The notes: generated from the sequence alone by a model not told the origin. Positions 1 to 10,095 are shown, counted from the stretch's first letter. The stretch: 64,000 nucleotides of DNA from a bacterium (GCA_021372575.1 JAJFUE010000086.1:1-64000), one strand, 5' to 3'. Translations and numbers: made by a program.

Positions 1-3000
1 AGCGCCGCGCGCGCAAGCTGATGGAAATGATACGCCGCGACCTCGGGCAGCCCCGCGTCCTCGAACATCGCCGCGACGCGGCCGCGCACCTCGACCTCGT
101 CCGGCCCCGCCGAATCGACGACGCGCTCGGCCAACACTCGCGCCTGTTCCATTTCTCCGGCGGCCAGCATGCGCTCGACGAGCCTGAGCCGCGTGGCGCG
201 CGCGTCGGCGGGCGCGCCGTTGCGCTCCTGGAAGTCGGCCAGCCGCCGCGGATGCTCGAGATCGGCCGGCTCGAGCTGGCAGGCCAGCTCCAGCGCCCAT
301 GCCGTCGCGGTCGCGTCGGCGCGGCCCTCGGCCAGCGACGCCACGCGGACCAGTTCCTCGGCCGCTTCGGGTTTGCGCTCGAGGCCGATCAACAGCTCGA
401 CCAGCTGCCGGCGCATCGGCAGGTCCTCCGGGAACCAGGCGAGCCCGCGCGTCACGGCCGCGTACGCCGCATTCAGCTCGCCAAGCTGCGAATGGTGCTC
501 TGCAAGCCACACGCATTCGTGGAACGCCTGGCGCAGCTTGTCGGTCTTCTCGTAAATGTCGCACAGCCGCTCGTGAGCCTGAATGTGATCGGGGTCGAGC
601 GACAGGATCTGGCGGCAATACTTGATCGCGGGGCGGGAATCCCCGTCGTTCGCGCACGCATCCAGCAAATACGCATACTGTTCAACGGCCTTGCGGACCA
701 TGTTGTCGCGCGCGAACATCCGCGCCAGCAGCTCGCGCTCCTCGCCGCGGCCGGGCTCCAGCGCCAGCAGGTGGTTCAGCACCGCGCGGGCGTCTTCGGT
801 CCGGCGGGTTTCGGCCAGCGCATGGCCAACCTGGACGTATTCGCCGATGGCCTCGGGCAGATCGCCGATCTCCTCGAGCACCTCGGCCAGGAGCCGGCGC
901 AAATCAATGTTCAACGGATCGATCTTGAGCGCGCGCTGGGCGATTTCCTTCGCCCGGGCCCATTCGCCCTGGTCGCGCAGCGCCGCGGCCGATTTCATCA
1001 GGTAATCGACGCCTTCGGGCCGGCGCCCCTGCGTCAGGCAAAGCTCGCCCATCGGCTCGAGCAGCGCCGCGTTGCCGGGATCGAGCTCCAGCGCGGCCTC
1101 GAGCGCCTCGCGGGCCGGATCGAGTCGGTGCGCCTCGCGGTGAATCTCGTAGAGCCGCTTCCACGCGCCGACCGCCTCGACCGTCATGCCGCGCCGCGTG
1201 TAGATTTCGCACAGCGGTTTGAGCAGCGCCGGCTCGGCCGGCTGGCGGCTGCTGAGCGCCTCGTAGATCGCGAGCGAGCGGTCGAACTGGCCGGCGGCCT
1301 CGTAACACGCGGCAAGGCGCAGGCCCTCACGCTCGTGAATGTCGTCGCGGCCGGCCTCGCCCGCGGTTTCGACCAGCTCGGCCAGGGTTTCGAGGTCGTC
1401 GGGCGCGGCGGCGATGGCCCGCTCGAGCATCTTGAGGGCCGGCTCGTTGCTCCCCTGGGCGCGCAGGGCGCGGGCCGTTTCGAGCCACACGCGGCGCGCG
1501 TCATCGACTTCGCCGGCTTCCCAATAGAGTTCGCCCAGGCGCGCGCGCAGGTCCAGCCGCGCCGGGTCGAGTTCGCCGATGCGCTCCAGCGTCCGGATCG
1601 ATTCGGGCAGGCGGCCGGCGAGGTAGTGGGCTTCGGCAAGTCGCACAAGGTGCTCGATGGCCAGCGCGGTTTTTTCGCGGCGCAACGCCCAATCGACCAT
1701 CGCCTCGAGCGCCGACTGGTCGTCGGGTGCCTCGGCAAGGACCGCTTCATAGACGCGCTGGGCGCGATCGGTTTCGCCACGCTCATCATGCATGGCGGCC
1801 AATTGCAACCAGGCCTCGACCGCCTCGGCGGCGCGGCCCATCCGGGCCAGCGTGCGCGCGCTCAGGTCGCGCAGCGCGGCCTCGTCGTCGAAGGCCTCGA
1901 TGCCGGCCGTGCAGACCGCGAGGGCGCCCTCGAGCCGGCCGGCCTCGAAGATCTTGAGCGCCGAAAGATGGAATTCCTGACGCGAGGCCCCGTCGCGGCC
2001 GTGCTTTTTGAGCAGGAGCGCGAGCTCGATGCGCAGCGTAACGTTTTCGGGCTGGATCTCGACGATGCGGCGCAGCGTCTCGAGGGCGCGCGGCTCGTCG
2101 TCATGCTCGAGCCACGTCTCGACGAGTCCCTTGCCCCGCTCGGTGGCCTCGTCGATGTGACCGGTCTGCAAGAGCAATTCGATCACGCGGCCAGTGATTT
2201 CGGGGTCGCCGGGGCGCAGCCGCCTCATCCGGTCCAGGGCTTCGAGCGCCTGGTCGTATTTGCCCGCCGCGCAGTAGTGGTTTTCCAGCCGCGCCAGCGC
2301 CTCGTAGTGTTCCTCCGGCTGCTCGAGCCGTTCCCATAGCTCGGCCAGGGCGGTCATCGCGGGCTCGTCGTGGGGTTCGATTTTCAGCAGCCGCTCGAGG
2401 CTTTCGGCGGCCTCGCGCGGGGCGCCCTGCTCCGCCGCCAGACGCGCGACCTCGCGCAGTTCGGCGATGGCCCCCATCCGGTCGCCCATCGCTTCGGCAA
2501 GGCGGGCGAGGCGGCGGCGGCAATCGAGATGTTCGGGCGCGATCCCCTTGAGGTGCAGGCAAATATCACGCGCGGCGGCCGCGTCGCCCTTCTTTTCGTG
2601 CCGGTGAGCCAGCGCCATCCATTGGTCGGCGGCATCGGCCACCTGGTCAAGCCGCTCATAGACTTGGGCCAGCGCGGCCGGCAGATCGAGCCGCCCCGGC
2701 GCCAGCGCGATGGCCTGCCGCAAAATGGCGGCGATCGACTCGGGCCGGTCGTGCCGGTCATAGATATCGACCGCGCGCAGCATGTAGGCGACGGCGTCGT
2801 CGAGCCGGCCGTTGCGGCGCATCAGGTCGGCGGCCTCCATCTGGACCTCGACCGAATCGGCGGCCAGTTGGGCGGCATAGACGAGGCAATCGGCGGCGGC
2901 TTCGAGCGATCCGACGCGGCGGTGCACGGCGGCCAGTTCGCGCCACGCCAGGGCGGCCAGGTCGGCGCGGCCGAGTTTCTCGTGCATGAGCGCCTGCTGG

Positions 3001-6000
3001 GCGAGCAGGTCCATGTCATCGGGGCAGAGGCTTTTGAGGCGCTCCAGGACGCGCAGGGCGTCCTCGTATTCGCCGCGTTCGTCGCGCCACGCCTCGATAA
3101 CCTCGGTTAACATCCGGCGCGCCTCGTCAACACGACCCAGCTCGTTCAGGTAATCGGCCAGCCGCTCCTTCAGATGCAAATGCCCCGGTTCCAGCTCCAG
3201 GATCCGATTGTATTCGGCGAGCGTCGCCTCCGCATCCCCAGCCAGATGAAGCGTCTCAATGAGCCGGTCGTAATGGCCCATTGCCTTGAGCATGCCGCCT
3301 TCCTCGTAGGCGAGATCGGCCAGCCGGCGCTGCAAATCGATGTTGCCCGGGAACAACTCCAGTAACCGTGCGTAACGCGTCTGCGCCGTCTCGAGATCGC
3401 CGGCATCGACGCGCGCCTCCGCCATGGACCGCCACAGCGCGCACGCCTCCTCATCCTCGCCCTGCTTCAGGAGCAGGTCCGCGAGCTGGTCCTTGAGCTC
3501 CTCGTCCGGTTCAAGCTCCAGCAACTTGCGCAGGTGCGCGATGGCCGGCTCGATCCGGTCGGCCTGGCGATACATCCCGACGAGCCGCCGGCGCGTCGAA
3601 GCCGATGCGCCGGCATGGCCGGCGCGCTGCTGCGCCTCGGCCAGCGCCTCGAGCAGTTCCAGGTCGGCCGGCTGAAGCTGGGATGCCTGCGTCAGGTATT
3701 CCTCGGCCCGGTCGTGCCCGTCGTCCCCCTCCGCGAGTTCCGCGAGCAGGCGCAGGTCGGCGACCGCCGCCCCGTAGTTGGACACCTTGCGCTGGGCCGT
3801 TACGCGTCCCTCGAGAAGCGCGATGGACGATGGACGGTGGACGGTGGACGATTTGGATTTTTTGCCATCTTTCGATCGCAAATCGTCAAGCGTCAATCGC
3901 AAATCCTTCAGCCCGGCGTCGGCCGCCTCGATCGCGACCTGCCATGCCGAGGCGTTCAAGGCGTCGGACTGGAGCGCGGCCCACTCGCCGATGGCCTCGG
4001 GGCATTCCTTCTCGGCGAGGCGGCGGTTGCATTCCATCCGCCATGGCCACTCCTCGGCGAAGAGCGGCTTGGCCTCCTCGAGGGCCTTCGCCAGCGGCTT
4101 GCGGCTCTTCCAGCCGGCCGTCAGCTCAACGAGGCCTAGCCATTCATCGGCCGCTTCGCGCCGCTCACCGGTTTCCATCAACTTGCGCGCCAGCCGCGCG
4201 CGCAGGTCGGCGTCAGCCGGCTTGAGCTGGCGCAGCTTCTGCATGACCTCGATGGCGCGCACCGACTCGCCGTGGGATTCGTAAATTTCCAGGACGGCGG
4301 CGTAGGACTCGGCCGCCTCGTCGGCCTTGCCGCGGGCCTCGAGCAGCTTGGCGAGGCGCTCCTGGCCGCCGATGTCGTCCGGCGCGACCTCGCGCACGCG
4401 GCGGAAATAGGCCTCGGCCTTGTCGAGCTGGCCCGCGCCAAGCGCAAGGTCGCCCAGGCCGTCGAGTTCGCGCCGCGCCTCGTCCTTTTCGCCCGCCGCG
4501 ATCAGGCCTTCGACCAGCAGCTCGCGGCCGGCGATGAACTCCGGCGCGATCTTACGCAGCTTGCGGCAGATCGTGACCGCTCCGGCGGGGCCTTCCGGGC
4601 AGGTTTGCGCGAGCCGGTAGTGCTGCTCGATCGCGCGGTCGAGGTCGCCCTCGCCCTCGTAAATTTCAGCCAGCTCGGCGCGCACGTCGCGGCGATCGGG
4701 GTTGAACGAGAGCAGTTTTTCGAGGACCCAGATTCCGCGCGAGCGGTCGGAGTTGCGGCGGCCGATCTCGGCCAGCCGCTCATAATGTTCGATCGCGCGG
4801 TCGGTGTGGCCGGTCCGTTCGCAAAGCTTCGCGGTCTTTTCGATGAGCGACGCGTTCTCGGCGTCGAATTCCAGCGCGCGCTCGAGCGATTTGAGGCCGT
4901 CTTCCAGGTCGCCGTTGCGAATGGCCTGCTCGCCGAGCTCCTCGTGGATCACGACCGCCTCGCGTGCGCGGCCAAGCCCGATCAGCGACTCGGCGAGGTC
5001 ATGCCGCAGGTCGGCGCGCTCGGGTCGCAGCTGGACCAGCCGCTCGAGGACCTGGTGGATCTCCTCGGCCGGCGCCTTGGCCCCGGCCATCTCCTCGCGG
5101 ATCCGCTCGAATTGCCCGGCGGCCTCGTCATTTTGCCCGGCCGCGAGCAGCATCGACGCGAACCGCCGGCGCCACGCCAGGTCATCGGGGTAATGATCAA
5201 CCGCAAGCCGCCATGCCGCCAGCGCCCCCGCCGGGTCGGGCTGCGTCTCGTAGGTATCGAGCCAGTGTTCAATGTAGATGCGCGCGACGGACGGGCCCTG
5301 CGTCGCCAGCAGCATGCGTCCGGCGAGCCCGAGCAGGTCGCGGTCGTGCGGCGAAAGCTCCAGGCCGCTCTGGATCAGCTTCATCGCCCCGGCGACGTCG
5401 CCCTCGGCGGCTTTCATCTCGTGCGCGAGTTGTTTCCAAAGTTCGAGCGCCTCGCGTTTGTTGCCCGCGGCGGCGAGCCCCTCGGCGAGCATGACGCGGG
5501 CCTCGCGGTTTTCAGGGGTCAGCCGCAGCGCCTCGCGCACGGCGTCGTTGGCCTGATTCGCGTCGCCTTGCGCCCGGCGCACGAGCGCAATCTCGATCCA
5601 TTGTTCCGAGGCCAGCGGCAGGCGGCCGGTCTTCTCGTAAAGGTTGGCCAGATCGGTCTTGATGACCGTTTCGCAGCGGTCGATCTTGATGCCGCGCAGC
5701 AGGATCTGCTCGGCGAGGTCCTGTTCGCCACCGGCGAGGCAGGCCTGCGCGGTCTGGCGGCAGGCCTCGACGGCCTCGAGCTTGCGCCCCTGGGCCAGTT
5801 CGATATCGACGCGTAACTCGAGCGTTTCGAGTCCGCGCGGCTGCAGGCGGCGCGCCTCCTGACAGACGACCTGCGCGGCGTCGAGCCGCCCGTCGGCGAG
5901 GAGCGCCCGCGCCAGCTCGTGGTAGCCGGCGCATGCTTCAGCTTCCAAACCGTTATTTTCCAGGCATCTGCCGATGCGCAGACGCTTGTCGATGTCATTG

Positions 6001-7400
6001 CCGACGATGCCGGCGATCCGGTCGAGTAACCCGCGCGCCTGATCCGCGTGGCCCGCCTCGAAGTGGTCGTCCGCCAGGCTGAACAGTTCGAATATCGCGC
6101 CGTCCCGGTCGCCGTTGGCCAGCTTCCAGTCGGCCAGTTCGCGGCGCAACTCGGGGTTGGCCGGGTCGAGTGTCCGCGCCAGACTGAAGAACTCCTGGGC
6201 GCGGTCAGCCTGGCCGGCGTCGGCGGCGGCGCGCGCCAGCTCGCGATAGACCGCGACGGCGCGTCCGGCATCCCCGCGCTGGCGCGCCAGATCGGCCTGA
6301 TATCGTTTTAAATCAACGTTCTGCGGATCGTCCTGGATCAGCTTTTCAAGGAGCCGCTCGGCCTCCTCCTGTTGCCCGATGCGGCCGTATTCCTCGACCA
6401 GATGCAGTCGGCGCGCGCGGACCTCGTCGGTCCGGCCGGCTTGCTCGAGCCCCTCGATGAGCGCCTCGCGGGCCGCATAATCCTCGGGTCTCAGCTGGGC
6501 GACCTTTTCGAGCGTTTCGAGGAGCGGATCGGTATCGCCAGCCGCGCGATGAAGCTCGGCCAGCTTGCCCAGCGCCGCGACATACGATTCACGATTGCCG
6601 GCCGCCTCATAGAGTTCCGCCAGGCTGGTCAGCGCCGGCCGGTCCTTCGGCAGCAGCGAAACGACTTCCTCCATGGCGCGAATCGATTCGGGCAGGGCCC
6701 CTTCCTGACGCCGCAACTCGGCCAGTTTCAGCAGCCCGGCCGCCAGCGAGTCCATGTCCTCGTCCATGCGCGCGATCGCGATTTCGCGCTCAATCAGCCC
6801 GGGCGGCGCCGGCTCGGTCTTGAGCGACTCGAACAGCTTGCGCGCGTCCTTGAGCCGCTCGGCCGCAAGGAGCCCATCCAGGACCTGCAACTTTTCCTCG
6901 AAGGCCTGATCCGGCTGCCCCTCGGCCTCGCGCACCTGCGCCGAGAAAAGGCGCAGCTTGATGTTTTTCGGATCCAGCGCCAACGCCGAGTCGATCATCA
7001 CGCGGGCCGCGGCAACGTCGCCCGCCCTGAGTTCAGCCGCCGCATTCTGCGCGTATTCCGTCCCGAGCTTGCGCAGGGTTTCGACGTCGATCGGCAGCTT
7101 GAGCTTCTCACCCAGGTCCAGCGCCGCCTCAACCAGTTCCATTTGGCGAAAGATCGACCAGAACTGGATCAGGCTCCCGCCCTCGAAGCACGCGCAGTGC
7201 TTCATCATGCACTTGTAGGTGTTGTTTTTCAGGTTGAGGATCAGCGAGCGAAAGGCGAGTTCGTGGTGAACCGGGCAGAAGCACTTGAGGCTCGAGCCGC
7301 TGACCTGGATTTTATCGGGAAAATAATCGATCAGCCGCGCGAAGGCCTGGCCATCGATCGTTTGATTGATCTGCTGGAGTATTTCCTGCAAGTCAGCCAT
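1..7400 (-). CDS. Giant TPR protein with N-terminal CHC2-like zinc finger (3' end outside window)
   Basis: An open minus-strand frame starts at ATG 7400 and continues past base 1, giving at least 2466 residues. I checked the reading frame across the places where the opposite strand is closed and saw no stop. Residues 40-80 resemble the CHC2 zinc finger of DnaG primase: CxCPVH at 40-45, C64, C69 and C71, then an FEGGSLIQF motif like the primase GG-hydrophobic motif. The second knuckle is C-x4-C rather than C-x2-C. From about residue 90 onward the protein is a continuous series of roughly 34-residue helical repeats with TPR spacing (A at 8 and 20, L/Y and P at 32 in many units, often LEPxxxxxxxxLA). 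There is no signal peptide or membrane segment, so it is probably cytoplasmic. The function is unknown; a scaffold that binds nucleic acid or zinc at its head is an inference. No clear Shine-Dalgarno precedes the start. Confidence 0.85.
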   Translation of the reverse strand, partial: MADLQEILQQINQTIDGQAFARLIDYFPDKIQVSGSSLKCFCPVHHELAFRSLILNLKNNTYKCMMKHCACFEGGSLIQFWSIFRQMELVEAALDLGEKLKLPIDVETLRKLGTEYAQNAAAELRAGDVAAARVMIDSALALDPKNIKLRLFSAQVREAEGQPDQAFEEKLQVLDGLLAAERLKDARKLFESLKTEPAPPGLIEREIAIARMDEDMDSLAAGLLKLAELRRQEGALPESIRAMEEVVSLLPKDRPALTSLAELYEAAGNRESYVAALGKLAELHRAAGDTDPLLETLEKVAQLRPEDYAAREALIEGLEQAGRTDEVRARRLHLVEEYGRIGQQEEAERLLEKLIQDDPQNVDLKRYQADLARQRGDAGRAVAVYRELARAAADAGQADRAQEFFSLARTLDPANPELRRELADWKLANGDRDGAIFELFSLADDHFEAGHADQARGLLDRIAGIVGNDIDKRLRIGRCLENNGLEAEACAGYHELARALLADGRLDAAQVVCQEARRLQPRGLETLELRVDIELAQGRKLEAVEACRQTAQACLAGGEQDLAEQILLRGIKIDRCETVIKTDLANLYEKTGRLPLASEQWIEIALVRRAQGDANQANDAVREALRLTPENREARVMLAEGLAAAGNKREALELWKQLAHEMKAAEGDVAGAMKLIQSGLELSPHDRDLLGLAGRMLLATQGPSVARIYIEHWLDTYETQPDPAGALAAWRLAVDHYPDDLAWRRRFASMLLAAGQNDEAAGQFERIREEMAGAKAPAEEIHQVLERLVQLRPERADLRHDLAESLIGLGRAREAVVIHEELGEQAIRNGDLEDGLKSLERALEFDAENASLIEKTAKLCERTGHTDRAIEHYERLAEIGRRNSDRSRGIWVLEKLLSFNPDRRDVRAELAEIYEGEGDLDRAIEQHYRLAQTCPEGPAGAVTICRKLRKIAPEFIAGRELLVEGLIAAGEKDEARRELDGLGDLALGAGQLDKAEAYFRRVREVAPDDIGGQERLAKLLEARGKADEAAESYAAVLEIYESHGESVRAIEVMQKLRQLKPADADLRARLARKLMETGERREAADEWLGLVELTAGWKSRKPLAKALEEAKPLFAEEWPWRMECNRRLAEKECPEAIGEWAALQSDALNASAWQVAIEAADAGLKDLRLTLDDLRSKDGKKSKSSTVHRPSSIALLEGRVTAQRKVSNYGAAVADLRLLAELAEGDDGHDRAEEYLTQASQLQPADLELLEALAEAQQRAGHAGASASTRRRLVGMYRQADRIEPAIAHLRKLLELEPDEELKDQLADLLLKQGEDEEACALWRSMAEARVDAGDLETAQTRYARLLELFPGNIDLQRRLADLAYEEGGMLKAMGHYDRLIETLHLAGDAEATLAEYNRILELEPGHLHLKERLADYLNELGRVDEARRMLTEVIEAWRDERGEYEDALRVLERLKSLCPDDMDLLAQQALMHEKLGRADLAALAWRELAAVHRRVGSLEAAADCLVYAAQLAADSVEVQMEAADLMRRNGRLDDAVAYMLRAVDIYDRHDRPESIAAILRQAIALAPGRLDLPAALAQVYERLDQVADAADQWMALAHRHEKKGDAAAARDICLHLKGIAPEHLDCRRRLARLAEAMGDRMGAIAELREVARLAAEQGAPREAAESLERLLKIEPHDEPAMTALAELWERLEQPEEHYEALARLENHYCAAGKYDQALEALDRMRRLRPGDPEITGRVIELLLQTGHIDEATERGKGLVETWLEHDDEPRALETLRRIVEIQPENVTLRIELALLLKKHGRDGASRQEFHLSALKIFEAGRLEGALAVCTAGIEAFDDEAALRDLSARTLARMGRAAEAVEAWLQLAAMHDERGETDRAQRVYEAVLAEAPDDQSALEAMVDWALRREKTALAIEHLVRLAEAHYLAGRLPESIRTLERIGELDPARLDLRARLGELYWEAGEVDDARRVWLETARALRAQGSNEPALKMLERAIAAAPDDLETLAELVETAGEAGRDDIHEREGLRLAACYEAAGQFDRSLAIYEALSSRQPAEPALLKPLCEIYTRRGMTVEAVGAWKRLYEIHREAHRLDPAREALEAALELDPGNAALLEPMGELCLTQGRRPEGVDYLMKSAAALRDQGEWARAKEIAQRALKIDPLNIDLRRLLAEVLEEIGDLPEAIGEYVQVGHALAETRRTEDARAVLNHLLALEPGRGEERELLARMFARDNMVRKAVEQYAYLLDACANDGDSRPAIKYCRQILSLDPDHIQAHERLCDIYEKTDKLRQAFHECVWLAEHHSQLGELNAAYAAVTRGLAWFPEDLPMRRQLVELLIGLERKPEAAEELVRVASLAEGRADATATAWALELACQLEPADLEHPRRLADFQERNGAPADARATRLRLVERMLAAGEMEQARVLAERVVDSAGPDEVEVRGRVAAMFEDAGLPEVAAYHFHQLARAA

Positions 7401-7407
7401 ATCAACA

Positions 7408-7461
7408 ATCAATGATGACTGATGAGTGATGAATGATGAAAAAGGTCATTCAGCATTCATC
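7408..7461. repeat. Degenerate ATGATGAATGA tandem repeat (family C)
   Basis: Four to five degenerate copies of a TGATGA/ATGATGAATGA unit are followed by the opposite-strand form (CATTCAGCATTCATC). The same family recurs at 18251-18283, 56413-56456 and 61869-61931. Confidence 0.6.
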
Positions 7462-7713
7462 GCTCCCCAATCATCTTTTCCAAAATCATTCCCTCGTCGT
7501 CCGTTCGGACGAGATTCCCATCTCATTGTTTTTCGACATTCCGAAGCGTTCGGATTAGCTCTATTGCATGATGGAAATGCGCTGCGAAGCATCTTCTTCG
7601 CGGCCGTGGCCGTAATCGCCGCATTGGGGCGCGGATTTCGGCGCCCGCCATCCCGCCCGCGATCGCAACGGCATTCGATTCAACCATCGGCGTGCGGCCC
7701 GGATTCTTGTTTT

Positions 7714-7742
7714 TTTAAATCCAGCCCCGGCCGATGTATAAT
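7714..7742 (+). promoter_or_regulatory. Putative promoter of cfa
   Basis: A perfect -10 hexamer TATAAT lies at 7737-7742, about 57 bases before the chosen start. The -35 region at 17-bp spacing is TTTAAA, which is a poor match. The box also argues against an upstream in-frame ATG at 7734, which would sit on the promoter itself. Confidence 0.45.
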
Positions 7743-7799
7743 CCTCGTATCGGACACCTGTTGTTAAAATTTCGGACAAGCGCGCCATGGGAGTCGCTT

Positions 7800-8984
7800 A
7801 TGAAATCCCCTGTCGAAACGTGTCGTTTACCCGCCGGCGGCATCACGCCACACGCCCCGCATCGGACCGGCGCTTTCGAAGCCAAACTGATGGAAGTCCT
7901 CGAGGAGGCCGACATCCGGTTGGGCGGCAGCCGCCCGTGGGACCCGCATATCATCCATTCCCGCATGTTTGATCGCGTGCGCGCGCAAGGCTCGCTCGGG
8001 CTTGGCGAGGCCTACATGGACGGCGACTGGGAGTGCGAGCGGCTCGATGAATTTGTCCATCGCCTGTTGCGCGCCAGGGCCGAGGTCAGGCTTTTCGGAC
8101 AGACGTTCGCGGCGTGGTGGGATCTCATCCGCACGCGGCTCGTCAATCTCCAGCGCCCCTCGCGCGCGTTCGAGGTCGGCCGCCGCCATTACGATCTGGG
8201 CAACGACCTGTTCGAGGCGATGCTCGACCGGCGCATGGTCTATAGCGGCGCCTACTGGGCGGGCGCATCGACGCTCGACGAGGCGCAGGAAGCCAAGCTC
8301 GAGCTGATCTGCCGCAAGCTGGCGCTCGAGCCCGGCATGCGCGTGCTCGACATCGGTTGCGGCTGGGCGAGTTTCCTGCAATACGCGGCCGAGCGCCACG
8401 GCATCAACGGCGCCGGCATCACCATCTCGAAAGAGCAGGCCGAACTCGGCCGGCGCCGCTGCCAGGGCCTGCCGATCGAAATTCAGCTTCGCGATTACCG
8501 CGAACTGAAGCACAACGGCGGCTTCGACCGCATCGTATCCATCGGCATGATCGAGCACGTCGGCTGGCGCAACTACCGGGCGCTGTTCGAGGTCGTGCAC
8601 CGCTGCCTGCGTCCCGGCGGCCGGTTCCTGCTTCAATCGATCGGGCGCAACGAACCGGCCACAACCATGGACCCCTGGATCGAAACGTATATTTTCCCGA
8701 ACTCGATGATCCCCGCCGCAAGCCAGCTCGCGACGGCCTCCGAGGGCCTGCTCGTGCTGGAGGACTGGCACAGCATCGGCCCGCATTACGACCGCACGCT
8801 GATGGCGTGGTTCAACAACTTCGAGCGCGCGTGGCCAAGCCTGAAAGAACGCTACGGCGAGAGCTTCCACCGGATGTGGAAATACTACCTGCTGTCGTGC
8901 GCGGGCTGTTTCCGCGCCCGCCGGCAGCAGCTGTGGCAAATCCTGTTTTCACGGGACGGGATTTCGGGCGGCTACGAGCGCTGA
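7800..8984 (+). CDS. cfa: Cyclopropane-fatty-acyl-phospholipid synthase
   Basis: This enzyme (394 aa) transfers a methylene group from S-adenosylmethionine onto the double bonds of membrane phospholipid acyl chains. The SAM-binding signature VLDIGCGWAS lies near residue 184, preceded by the family motif YDLGNDLFEAMLD and followed by IEHVG and the C-terminal WFNNFE region. Length fits the Cfa family (E. coli protein about 382 aa). I chose ATG 7800 because GGGAG lies 7 bases upstream; an in-frame ATG at 7734 overlaps the TATAAT box. It converges on fmt with only an 11-base gap. The enzyme acts at the inner face of the cytoplasmic membrane and is often induced in stationary phase in other bacteria; regulation here is not visible beyond the promoter. 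Confidence 0.93.
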   Translation: MKSPVETCRLPAGGITPHAPHRTGAFEAKLMEVLEEADIRLGGSRPWDPHIIHSRMFDRVRAQGSLGLGEAYMDGDWECERLDEFVHRLLRARAEVRLFGQTFAAWWDLIRTRLVNLQRPSRAFEVGRRHYDLGNDLFEAMLDRRMVYSGAYWAGASTLDEAQEAKLELICRKLALEPGMRVLDIGCGWASFLQYAAERHGINGAGITISKEQAELGRRRCQGLPIEIQLRDYRELKHNGGFDRIVSIGMIEHVGWRNYRALFEVVHRCLRPGGRFLLQSIGRNEPATTMDPWIETYIFPNSMIPAASQLATASEGLLVLEDWHSIGPHYDRTLMAWFNNFERAWPSLKERYGESFHRMWKYYLLSCAGCFRARRQQLWQILFSRDGISGGYER

Positions 8985-8995
8985 CATCACCCGCA

Positions 8996-9970
8996 TCAGT
9001 TTTTCTTTTCGCCGAGCTTGTCGCCGACGTTGATGCCGCGGCCGATGACGAACGCGTGCGCGTCCATCGGTTTGCGGCCCTCGGGCTTGACGGCCGTCAC
9101 AAGCAGGTGGCCGTCGCCGGTCTTCACCGTGAAGCCGAATCCCGGCTTGAGCGACGTGACCGCGCCGGGCAGGGCCTTGTTTTGTTCGCCCAGTTCCTCG
9201 GCCTCGGTGTCCCACAGCGGTTCGGCCTGCGTGATGATTAGCATCCGTTCGCCGTTGATATACGTGTAGGCGCCGGGCCACGGCGTCATCGCGCGCAACC
9301 GATACATGATGCGCTCGGTGGGGTCGGCCCACATGATGAGCCCCTCGTGTTTTTCGAGCGGCGGCGCGTAGGTGGCCTCCTCGTCGTTCTGCGGCTCGGC
9401 CTCGATTGCTTTGGTGGAGTCCGCCTCGTCGAGGACGCGCAGCAACATGTCGGCGCCGATGACGCCCGTCATGTCCGTGAGCGAGCGCGCGTCGTCGTCA
9501 CCCAGGATTTCCACGGTCTGTTGCGCGACGATCGGGCCGGCGTCCATCTCCTCGACAAGCATCATGAGGCTCACGCCGGTTTCGTCGCGGCCGTCGAGGA
9601 TCGCGCGCTGGATCGGCGCCGGGCCGCGGTATTCGGGCAGCAGCGACGGGTGAATGTTGATGCAGCCGAGGCGCGGCGCGCTCAGGATTTCGGCAGGCAG
9701 GATGCGGCCATATGCCGCAACGACGGCGATGTCGGCGCCCGCGGCGCGGATTTTTTCGGCGACGCCTTCCGCCTTGAGCTTGACCGGCTCGATCACCTCG
9801 ACACCGTGCCGCTGCGCCAATTCCTTGACCGGCGATGGGATCACCTTCTGGCCGCGGCCCTTGGGGCGGTCCGGCTGCGTGACGACAAACGCGACCTCGT
9901 GCTTGCTGTGCAACAGCCGCTCCAGCGCCGGCAGGGCGAATTCAGGCGTGCCAAAAAAGACGATCTTCAT
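8996..9970 (-). CDS. fmt: Methionyl-tRNA formyltransferase
   Basis: The 324-residue product formylates the amino group of Met-tRNAfMet with 10-formyl-tetrahydrofolate, for translation initiation. The N-terminus KIVFFGTPEFALPAL, the formyl-THF binding motif HPSLLPEYRGPAP and a C-terminal OB-like domain match the family. ATG 9970 is preferred over an in-frame ATG 12 codons upstream because GGAGGAG precedes it at 4-5 bases. No def gene (peptide deformylase) neighbours it, unlike the common def-fmt arrangement. It is transcribed towards cfa. Confidence 0.96.
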   Translation of the reverse strand: MKIVFFGTPEFALPALERLLHSKHEVAFVVTQPDRPKGRGQKVIPSPVKELAQRHGVEVIEPVKLKAEGVAEKIRAAGADIAVVAAYGRILPAEILSAPRLGCINIHPSLLPEYRGPAPIQRAILDGRDETGVSLMMLVEEMDAGPIVAQQTVEILGDDDARSLTDMTGVIGADMLLRVLDEADSTKAIEAEPQNDEEATYAPPLEKHEGLIMWADPTERIMYRLRAMTPWPGAYTYINGERMLIITQAEPLWDTEAEELGEQNKALPGAVTSLKPGFGFTVKTGDGHLLVTAVKPEGRKPMDAHAFVIGRGINVGDKLGEKKN

Positions 9971-10095
9971 GGGCTCCTCCGCGCAGTCTGCATTCACACC
10001 CATCATATTAGTTCGCGTGGTCCCCGAGCGACAGTTTTTAAAACCCCCGCGACGAAATTACGCTCCGCCCCGGTTGATCCAGAAACAAATGCAGG

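Larger units (their letters stand above)
7401..7799. other. Divergent spacer between the TPR gene and cfa
   Basis: This 399-base spacer separates two divergently oriented genes. It starts with a short-repeat patch (7408-7461) and ends with a TATAAT box just upstream of cfa. The middle part is unusually mixed in base composition and I see no convincing gene in it. Confidence 0.5.

Noticed and set aside
21-2339. Plus-strand open frame of 772 codons opposite the TPR gene (and similar frames to 7415)
   Set aside because: It is the codon-aligned antisense of the TPR gene; in GC-rich DNA the antisense frame lacks stops. Its composition is R/Q/L/A-rich without domains.
7426-7767. Short plus-strand gene upstream of cfa
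   Set aside because: The frame starts in repeat DNA, shows no domain and ends over the cfa promoter.
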